Of a stretch of DNA of 17,088 nt, positions 12,221-17,088 are shown in pieces. Numbering within the stretch: the first letter of the stretch is position 1; the number at the start of each line of letters is the position of its first letter. The position numbers and the translations under genes were made by a program. The notes below the pieces were generated by a model. That model searched no databases, was not told where the DNA came from, and worked only from the letters and a program-made list of their open reading frames with translations. The stretch spans positions 1-17,088 of the forward strand of contig QIGD01000035.1 in NCBI GenBank assembly GCA_003229935.1, given 5' to 3'. Source of the DNA: Methanobacteriota archaeon (lineage in GTDB: Archaea; Hydrothermarchaeota; Hydrothermarchaeia; Hydrothermarchaeales; BMS3B).

Positions 12221-13294
12221 TTAAGAGAGGGTAATTTCATAGTGCAACAAAGTCGAACAACCACCATCGTCCCAGCTAACTACCACACCGTCGGATGCAC
12301 CGTTTGCATACCCAGTAACATTATTAAGTTGATACCAAACATTTGTAGTTTGTAATGCGCAGAAAAGGTCATTCTCCATATGGTCGTAGGTAGATGCACG
12401 CACGTGGGTCGAATCATAGTATGGATAGAACGTATGTGCCACTTCATACCAACCTGTTAAGCTATTGGGCCAACGTGCATCACTCCAAAAGTTAGGCACT
12501 ACTGTAGTACCGTCATAGTTCCAATTCACTGTATCAGATACGTAATTTACTACAATATTTATTGGGTCATACCAAGTTGTCTTGAAAGTTGCCTGAGCAG
12601 TTGAATCTACCGTTGTTGTTTTGGCAGTTTTATTTACAAAGACTATTTTATTTTGGAATTCAGTACCGTCTGTTTTATATGATAATGGCTTGCTAAGTGT
12701 ACCTTGTTCAACTAATTGTTGGCAAGTGGTTGGATTTACAGCTAACTCTCGGAGAACTTCGGTGATATTTCCTTCGGTGTTGTTTTTGTGTAGACTAATA
12801 TTGTAGTGGCATCCTGTGGGGGTTTTCGTCCCTTGAAGTATAAGCCGTGATTTATTTTCAATAGGGGTTAGATTTGCAACATTAAAAAATACTACACTTT
12901 GTCCGGTGAGATTTATCTCATTCATTGGTGGTGTAATATGATTTTCTTTCTGTGCACTTACTGCCAGTACAGGTATTATAATCTGCCCCGACTCCAGCTT
13001 AACAGGATTTATGGAAACTTTTAAAGGCTTATCGCTAATCGCTGGCGGTTGAACCTTGCTTACGTGTTTGCCTTCCATGTGCGTAACGCCATTTGGCGTT
13101 TTATATATCTTGGTTACATTGTATATGCCTAAAGGTGTTATAATCTGCCCTGACTCCAGCTTAACAGGATTTATGGGAACTTTTAAAGGCTTATTATTTT
13201 TCCCAGCGGACTGTGCCGTTATACTTCCAGCGAAAACACTGCCACCCAACAGGAGTACCGTCAGTAATATTCCTATCGATTTCCATCTTTCCAT
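12221..13294 (-). CDS. Secreted protein with duplicated segment and many N-glycosylation sequons
   Basis: 357 residues. A Sec signal peptide covers about 1-29 (hydrophobic IGILLTVLLLGGSVFAG, cleavage near TAQSA). Residues 35-54 and 89-108 are near copies (KPLKVPINPVKLESGQIITP and KPLKVSINPVKLESGQIIIP). Nine NxS/T sequons and four Cys (in TGCHY, TTCQQ, LFCAL, GGCST) indicate an extracytoplasmic glycoprotein. The C-terminal 130 residues are aromatic-rich (FKTTWYDPINIVVNYVSDTV, GWYEVAHTFYPYYDSTH) and resemble, from memory, uncharacterised secreted proteins of Methanosarcina. Function unknown. GGGGGAGAT lies about 9 nt before the ATG. Confidence 0.75.
   Translation of the reverse strand: MERWKSIGILLTVLLLGGSVFAGSITAQSAGKNNKPLKVPINPVKLESGQIITPLGIYNVTKIYKTPNGVTHMEGKHVSKVQPPAISDKPLKVSINPVKLESGQIIIPVLAVSAQKENHITPPMNEINLTGQSVVFFNVANLTPIENKSRLILQGTKTPTGCHYNISLHKNNTEGNITEVLRELAVNPTTCQQLVEQGTLSKPLSYKTDGTEFQNKIVFVNKTAKTTTVDSTAQATFKTTWYDPINIVVNYVSDTVNWNYDGTTVVPNFWSDARWPNSLTGWYEVAHTFYPYYDSTHVRASTYDHMENDLFCALQTTNVWYQLNNVTGYANGASDGVVVSWDDGGCSTLLHYEITLS
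12978..13032. repeat. 55-bp direct repeat, copy 1 (within the secreted-protein gene)
   Basis: Matches 13140-13194 at 53 of 55 positions with an offset of exactly 162 bp (54 codons). The two differences are at CCCC/CCCT and TGGA/TGGG. The near identity at DNA level, beyond what the protein needs, indicates a recent in-frame duplication. Confidence 0.85.
13140..13194. repeat. 55-bp direct repeat, copy 2 (within the secreted-protein gene)
   Basis: Partner of 12978-13032. It encodes the first of the two repeated peptides, just after the signal peptide. Confidence 0.85.
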
Positions 13295-13377
13295 ACTTAC
13301 TTATCTCCCCCTCAGCTTTGCATTATTCTATTTCTTTTCTATTTTTTCTAACTCTATTTGACCAGTTTTCACTTTGA

Positions 13378-13388
13378 GATATAAAAAC
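13378..13388 (-). promoter_or_regulatory. TATA box of the secreted-protein gene
   Basis: Minus strand GTTTTTATATC, about 90 bases upstream of the ATG at 13294, which predicts a leader of about 60 nt that includes the GGGGGAGAT ribosome binding site. Confidence 0.45.
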
Positions 13389-13453
13389 CTGCCGTTATTT
13401 TTGGTGGTCACCCTTTTTCATTATGTTATCTCCTGCAATGGTTGTATTCGATG

Positions 13454-13566
13454 CGTCAGACTGTGTGAAAACTATAAATTTTGTGAATCTCCTACCTTAT
13501 TTCTTGATTTAGAGGGCATATGTGGTTTATTTTTCATCCAAACATGAGCTTTTACACAGTCTGACG
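13454..13566. mobile_element. 113-bp MITE with 13-bp perfect terminal repeats
   Basis: CGTCAGACTGTGTGAAAA (13454-13471) and TTTTACACAGTCTGACG (13550-13566) are inverted repeats, identical over CGTCAGACTGTGT plus the A-run. The interior has no ORF. No clear target duplication: the right side runs straight into IS630 3' sequence, the left side is unrelated. The TIR differs from that of the MITE at 9688, so a different transposase family mobilised it. Confidence 0.65.
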
Positions 13567-13670
13567 TTGAATGCACACTCACGAAAATAATGAAAGAAAG
13601 AAAAACGGGATATTCTGGAACATGGATGAAGAAGTTTGACATAACGCTCATAGGTTAGTAAATTGACTAT
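13564..13670 (+). mobile_element. 3' end of a second IS630 copy
   Basis: Aligns without gaps to 10827-10933 with about 9 differences in 107 bases. It encodes the transposase tail VECTLTKIMKERKTGYSGTW then MKKFDITLIG and stop, without the premature TAA found in the first copy. The 5' part of the element is missing, the truncation coinciding with the MITE end. The rest of the 13295-13751 gap holds only the promoter of the secreted protein and that of the aminotransferase. Confidence 0.8.
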
Positions 13671-13706
13671 GGTAGCTAATGTTAAGATACAATCTTTTCT
13701 GAAAAA

Positions 13707-13744
13707 GTTTTAATGAGATTATATATTACCATACTCAAGGAGGT
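13707..13744 (+). promoter_or_regulatory. Promoter and ribosome binding site of the aminotransferase operon
   Basis: Two AT-rich boxes: GTTTTAATG (13707-13715), compatible with a leader that includes the strong Shine-Dalgarno AAGGAGGT (13737-13744, 7 nt before the ATG), and ATTATATATTA (13718-13728), at the leaderless distance. The first fits the ribosome binding site better. Confidence 0.4.
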
Positions 13745-13751
13745 ATGAAAA

Positions 13752-14879
13752 ATGAAGCTGCTAATCCCAGGTCCGGTAGAACTTGACAGCACTGTAAGTA
13801 ATGCCATGGCAAAGCCTATTATGGGCCACAGAACTCCCATTTTTTCCGAGATTCTCAATGAATGCTGGAGTATTCTAAAGGAGATATACAATACTAGAAA
13901 TGACATAGCACTTATCACAGGCTCTGGTACAAGTGCCATGGAGGCCGCTGTGGCAAGTGTCGTTAAAGATAGCGATGAAGTTGTAGTAATAGAAGGGGGA
14001 AAATTCGGAGAGCGGTTTGGTGAAATATCAGAAGCATTTGGTGCAAAGGTAAACACAGTACCTGTTGAATGGGGAAAGAGTTTTACAAAAGAGGATGTGG
14101 AAAAAGTTGTAAGTGATAGCAATGCAAAGGTTATAACACTTACCCACAATGAAACCTCCACAGGAGTAATTCATAATGCAGAGATTGTAGGTAAAATAGC
14201 AAGAGAATATGATATGCTCTTTATTATGGATGCTGTAACAAGCCTGGGTGGAGATGTAGTTGAGACTGATAAATGGGGAGTTGACCTTTGCGTCTCAGGT
14301 TCACAGAAATGCCTTGCTGCTCCTCCTGGCTTGGGTTTTGTTGCTGTAAGCAATAAAGCTTATGAAGCTATGGAAAATAATCAGAAAAGAAAGGCTTACT
14401 ATCTTGACCTCCTCAGGTATAGAAAGGCTCTAAAAAAGGAAACAACACCATATACTCCAAGTGTAAGCCTGATATATGGGCTGAATACCGCACTCCTGAG
14501 AATAAAAGATGAAGGAATAAATGTAAGAATCGAAAGACATAGAAAACTTGCCAGGGTATTCAGAGAAGCTGTAAAGGCAATGAATCTTGAACTCTTTGCT
14601 GACAGCAGCTGCGCCAGCAATACAGTGACATCGATAAAGATACCAGAGGACATGAATGACGATGACATCAGAGGAAATCTGCTAAGAGAATTTGAAATTC
14701 TTGTTGCAGGCGGTCAGGCCCATGTCAAGGGAAAGATATTCAGAATAGGACATATGGGAAATGTGCAGTTTGGAGATATAATCCAGGTTCTTGGAGCAAT
14801 GGAAATCATTCTGAAAAGGAAGGGTCACAGCTTCAAGCTGGGTGAAGGAGTTAAAACTGCTCTTGAAGAATTCTTATGA
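13752..14879 (+). CDS. Class V aminotransferase (serine-pyruvate / alanine-glyoxylate type)
   Basis: PLP enzyme, 375 residues. N-terminal LIPGPVELDSTVSNAM and GHRTPIFSEIL are the family opening; GSGTSAMEAAV (58-68) binds the PLP phosphate; D160 in FIMDAVTSLGGD contacts the pyridine nitrogen; K186 in SGSQKCLAAPPG forms the Schiff base; R331 in FRIGHMG binds the substrate carboxylate. It matches archaeal homologues annotated as serine-pyruvate aminotransferase (MJ0959 type); the natural substrate pair cannot be read from sequence. First gene of an operon with PAP2 phosphatase and lipid kinase genes, overlapping the next by 4 bases (ATGA). Confidence 0.9.
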   Translation: MKLLIPGPVELDSTVSNAMAKPIMGHRTPIFSEILNECWSILKEIYNTRNDIALITGSGTSAMEAAVASVVKDSDEVVVIEGGKFGERFGEISEAFGAKVNTVPVEWGKSFTKEDVEKVVSDSNAKVITLTHNETSTGVIHNAEIVGKIAREYDMLFIMDAVTSLGGDVVETDKWGVDLCVSGSQKCLAAPPGLGFVAVSNKAYEAMENNQKRKAYYLDLLRYRKALKKETTPYTPSVSLIYGLNTALLRIKDEGINVRIERHRKLARVFREAVKAMNLELFADSSCASNTVTSIKIPEDMNDDDIRGNLLREFEILVAGGQAHVKGKIFRIGHMGNVQFGDIIQVLGAMEIILKRKGHSFKLGEGVKTALEEFL

Positions 14880-15313
14880 TGGCAAGAGGAGAAGCCCTGA
14901 CCTCTGGTTTTATTTTTTTTATCTGGCTTCTCACTGGAGCCTTTGTTTTTGTTAATCTAGACTGGGAAAGCAGGGTTTACTCACTTACAATTTTCACCTT
15001 TTCTTTTGTATTGAATACAGCCCTTAAAGCACACTTTAGAACAGAGAGAATAATTGATGACAAAAGTAGAATTTACTACCCTGGAATACAGAAATATTCT
15101 TTCCCCAGTGCTCACACACAGCTCGCCTTTACAGTATCTTCAATCATTGAGAGTTTCTATCCTCCTCTGTGGCTTTACTCAATCACTCTTGCCTTCGCAA
15201 CAGCAGCCTCAAGGTATTTACTCGGGAGACACACCAGAAAAGAGATATTATGGGGAGCGGTTCTAGGCTATGTGGTTGGTCAATTAGGAGTTATGATTTA
15301 TGGAAGAATTTAA
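14876..15313 (+). CDS. PAP2-family membrane phosphatase
   Basis: Lipid-phosphate or pyrophosphate phosphatase, 145 residues, with about four hydrophobic segments (10-27, 35-50, 98-110, 126-140). The three catalytic motifs are present in order: K51-x6-R58, P77-S-A-H80 (variant of PSGH), and S112-R-x5-H119-x3-E123, where the usual Asp is Glu. The nucleophile H119 and proton donor H80 are kept. Likely substrates are prenyl or glycerolipid phosphates. The start is ATGATG overlapping the aminotransferase stop; the end overlaps the next gene by 14 bases, so the three genes are translationally coupled. Confidence 0.85.
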   Translation: MMARGEALTSGFIFFIWLLTGAFVFVNLDWESRVYSLTIFTFSFVLNTALKAHFRTERIIDDKSRIYYPGIQKYSFPSAHTQLAFTVSSIIESFYPPLWLYSITLAFATAASRYLLGRHTRKEILWGAVLGYVVGQLGVMIYGRI

Positions 15314-15887
15314 ATTTCCAAGGGAATTGAAACGTCAGTCAGTTCATATCAGCGGGTCTCTACTAGCAGCAGTTTACATTCTGATGGGTGAGAGTTATGC
15401 TCTCACTCTTTCTGTACTGGGGTTAATCACAACCATGTTTATTTACCTTTCCTACAGAAAAAATAAAGATGTATTCAGATTTCTTATTACGAGTCTTGAG
15501 AGAGACATGGAAAAATCAGTAGCAAGAGGTGCAGTTTTTTATTTTATCGGAATTATACTTACAATATTGCTTTTCCCACCATATATTATTCCAGCAGTAA
15601 TAATCATAACAACATTTGGCGACGCCTTCTCAACACTCGTTGGACTGAAATTTGGAAGTATAAAGCTCCCCTATAATAAAATTAAGTCTGTTCAGGGCAG
15701 CCTTGCCTTTCTGGTTTCAGCCTTCATTGCTTCAAGCCTTGTTATTCCCACAGAACTGGCCTTTGCTGGTAGCCTGACAGGAGCCTTGGTTGAATCCCTC
15801 ATTGACAGAAGAGATGAAGATAACATACTTGTACCGCTTTTTACTGGTCTAACCATCAAGCTTCTCCTCTACTATGGAATATTTTAG
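15300..15887 (+). CDS. Dolichol/phytol kinase-like CTP-dependent lipid kinase
   Basis: 195 residues with about six membrane segments. The cytidylyltransferase/dolichol-kinase signature is clear: GDAFSTLVGLKFGSIKL (107-123) then NKIKSVQGSLAFL (126-138), and the C-terminal GALVESLIDRRDEDN (161-175). Related proteins phosphorylate dolichol, phytol, farnesol or diacylglycerol with CTP. In an archaeon likely substrates are polyprenol/dolichol or geranylgeraniol. It overlaps the PAP2 phosphatase gene, suggesting a phosphorylation/dephosphorylation pair on the same lipid (inference). Its stop overlaps that of the convergent gene. Confidence 0.8.
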   Translation: MEEFKFPRELKRQSVHISGSLLAAVYILMGESYALTLSVLGLITTMFIYLSYRKNKDVFRFLITSLERDMEKSVARGAVFYFIGIILTILLFPPYIIPAVIIITTFGDAFSTLVGLKFGSIKLPYNKIKSVQGSLAFLVSAFIASSLVIPTELAFAGSLTGALVESLIDRRDEDNILVPLFTGLTIKLLLYYGIF

Positions 15888-16546
15888 AGAATCTCAAGAA
15901 AACCACTCTCCATAGAAATATCTCTCCACTCAGAATCATAGTAAAGACCTCTGAGAAATGCAATCATTATCTGTCTTTTAAGGCCATCTTCATCCTCTAG
16001 AAATCTCATCTTTATCTCACCATCAGCAAAATTTTCTGCCTCCTTGAAAATATGAGGAGGATGAAGGTCCTCATGCAGAGTGAAGACAAGAAAATCATGC
16101 TCTCTTCTGCATCTATTCACAAGCCTGTTGAAGGTTTTTATAGCTGGGTCAAGCTCATTTCTGAAAAGAAAAGAAGATAGAGAATCAAATATAATCTTGA
16201 GATTACTACCAAGTACTGATAGACCTGTCTCGACTTTTTCAAACATGATATTTGGGTTGGATGCACTTATATCTATGAGCTTTACCTTTTTCTCACTTAG
16301 CCATTTCGCTCTATCTTTCATATTCCATATACTGCCATCAAAAAAATAGAGGTTTTCAAGTTCATTATCAAGCCCGAAATCATTAAGTTTTGAGTAGATT
16401 AGTTTGGGAGTTAAGTCTGTGGTAATATAAACCACCTTCTTCCCTTTCTTTAAATCTATATTTGCCATATTTAGACAGAACTCATTTTTCCCTGTCCCAA
16501 GAGGGCCAGAAACCATCAATATAAATTGTTCTGGGAAATCTATCAA
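15884..16546 (-). CDS. KaiC/RAD55-like ATPase-fold protein with altered Walker A
   Basis: 220 residues, RecA-like fold. Walker A is SGPLGTGKN (13-21): Asn21 replaces the Ser/Thr that ligates magnesium. Walker B is LKIIFDSLS (D121). The catalytic-Glu segment, FEEPP in the other KaiC-like protein of this window, is here TTDLTP, so ATP hydrolysis is doubtful. The start is TTG at 16546, chosen because AGGAGGAG sits 7 nt upstream and the codon overlaps the receiver stop by four bases (TTGA). Coupled to the CheY-like gene, it is probably its output or partner in a signalling pathway (inference). Confidence 0.8.
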   Translation of the reverse strand: MIDFPEQFILMVSGPLGTGKNEFCLNMANIDLKKGKKVVYITTDLTPKLIYSKLNDFGLDNELENLYFFDGSIWNMKDRAKWLSEKKVKLIDISASNPNIMFEKVETGLSVLGSNLKIIFDSLSSFLFRNELDPAIKTFNRLVNRCRREHDFLVFTLHEDLHPPHIFKEAENFADGEIKMRFLEDEDGLKRQIMIAFLRGLYYDSEWRDISMESGFLEIL

Positions 16547-16929
16547 GCCGTGCTCCTCCTTTTCGCCTGCTTTAAAACCCAGTCAACAGTTCTTAGAAGC
16601 TGTTCCATTACTATTGGCTTTGTAATGTGGGCATCAGCCTTCTTTGAGAAACTTTCTTCTTTATCTATTTCAGCACCTCTTACAGTTACCATTATTACAG
16701 GCATATCTTTGGTTGCCTCATTTTCTCTTATCCGTCTTAGAGTCTCCCAGCCATCAATACCAAACATCATAACATCCAGAAGTACAAGGTCAACTTTCTC
16801 TTTTTTAAGTATTTCAATACCTTCCTCTCCACTAAGTGCCTGAATAGTTTCATGACCCCTTTTCTTAAGCATGATTTTAAGAAGGTCATTAATTCCAGGT
16901 TCATCATCAATAGTGAGAATCTTTGCCAT
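16543..16929 (-). CDS. Stand-alone response regulator receiver (CheY-like)
   Basis: 128 residues with the start at 16929 (MAKILTIDDEPGINDLL); upstream in-frame codons cover the promoter and are not coding. Acidic pair D8/D9, phosphoacceptor D52 in LVLLDVMM, T82 in VTV and K104 in TKPI complete the active site. FGIDG replaces the usual PGMDG after the phosphorylation site. There is no output domain; a basic C-terminal tail (KQAKRRSTA) ends it. The histidine kinase is not in the window. It overlaps the KaiC-like gene by four bases. Confidence 0.93.
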   Translation of the reverse strand: MAKILTIDDEPGINDLLKIMLKKRGHETIQALSGEEGIEILKKEKVDLVLLDVMMFGIDGWETLRRIRENEATKDMPVIMVTVRGAEIDKEESFSKKADAHITKPIVMEQLLRTVDWVLKQAKRRSTA

Positions 16930-16952
16930 GATTATGATATATAGACATACAT

Positions 16953-16962
16953 AATATATACT
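16953..16962 (-). promoter_or_regulatory. TATA box of the receiver/KaiC-like operon
   Basis: Minus strand AGTATATATT, centred about 28 bases before the ATG at 16929, predicting a leaderless transcript. Upstream, ATTTGACAG occurs twice (16971-16979, 17013-17021) and could be a regulator site. Nothing else is recognised in 16980-17088. Confidence 0.5.
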
Positions 16963-17088
16963 TAACCTAGATTTGACAGTTTGCTCCGCTAACTTACTCG
17001 AAAAATGAATTTGACAGAAGCCGGAAATATGTGGTTTTGACCCTAGATTTATCACGTAATTGCTTGATTTTGTTTCAATATCACCTGA

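Noticed and set aside
16930..17055. N-terminal extension of the response regulator
   Set aside because: The extension has no receiver homology and covers the TATA box; MAKILTIDDE is the normal start.

Overview
This is an AT-rich archaeal chromosome segment, most likely from a euryarchaeon related to methanogens or ANME-type Methanomicrobia. The evidence is an archaeal EF-1alpha followed by archaeal S10, the L7Ae-S28e-L24e-NDK ribosomal cluster, an archaeal ThiC and Thi4, a methanogen-type ACT-DUF5612 protein, KaiC/RAD55-like ATPases, tRNAs without an encoded CCA, and TATA boxes with leaderless start codons. I cannot name the genus from sequence alone.

Layout. 1-1568: the 3' part of EF-1alpha (5' end outside the window) and rps10 on the plus strand, converging on the minus-strand cluster rpl7ae-rps28e-rpl24e-ndk (1614-2860). 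rpl24e is only 58 codons. 3004-5257: thiC (minus) and a SelB-like protein with a degenerate GTPase domain (plus) diverge from one palindromic TATA box. 5258-5733: no intact gene, but a hairpin-rich stretch and a broken IscB-like C-terminal reading frame suggest a relic of an IscB/omega-RNA element. 5734-7099: a KaiC-domain ATPase and an ACT-DUF5612 protein. 7183-7224: a solitary IS200/IS605-type right-end hairpin. 7354-8911: thi4, with a cysteine at the sulfur-donor position, overlapping an archaemetzincin-like (DUF6775-like) gene that lacks the catalytic HE pair. 8959-9348: a small exported protein. 9392-9556: tRNA-Val(GAC) and tRNA-His(GTG).

9640-11570 is a pile of mobile-element debris downstream of the tRNAs: a second IS605-type right end split by a 127-bp MITE with target duplication, an IS630-family element with two frameshifts, and the C-terminal half of an IS4-like transposase. 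11754-13294: a small membrane protein and a secreted, sequon-rich protein with a duplicated 55-bp block. 13454-13670: a 113-bp MITE abutting the 3' end of a second IS630 copy.

13752-15887: an overlapping operon of a class V aminotransferase, a PAP2 phosphatase and a dolichol/phytol-kinase-like CTP-dependent lipid kinase. 15884-16929 (minus): a CheY-type receiver translationally coupled to a KaiC/RAD55-like protein with an altered Walker A. The last 150 bases hold only the receiver's promoter.

Themes: thiamine synthesis (ThiC makes the pyrimidine, Thi4 the thiazole) with two odd partner genes; KaiC-type signalling; a lipid-phosphate kinase/phosphatase pair that could serve polyprenol recycling; and insertion of several kinds of small transposons into gaps between core genes.
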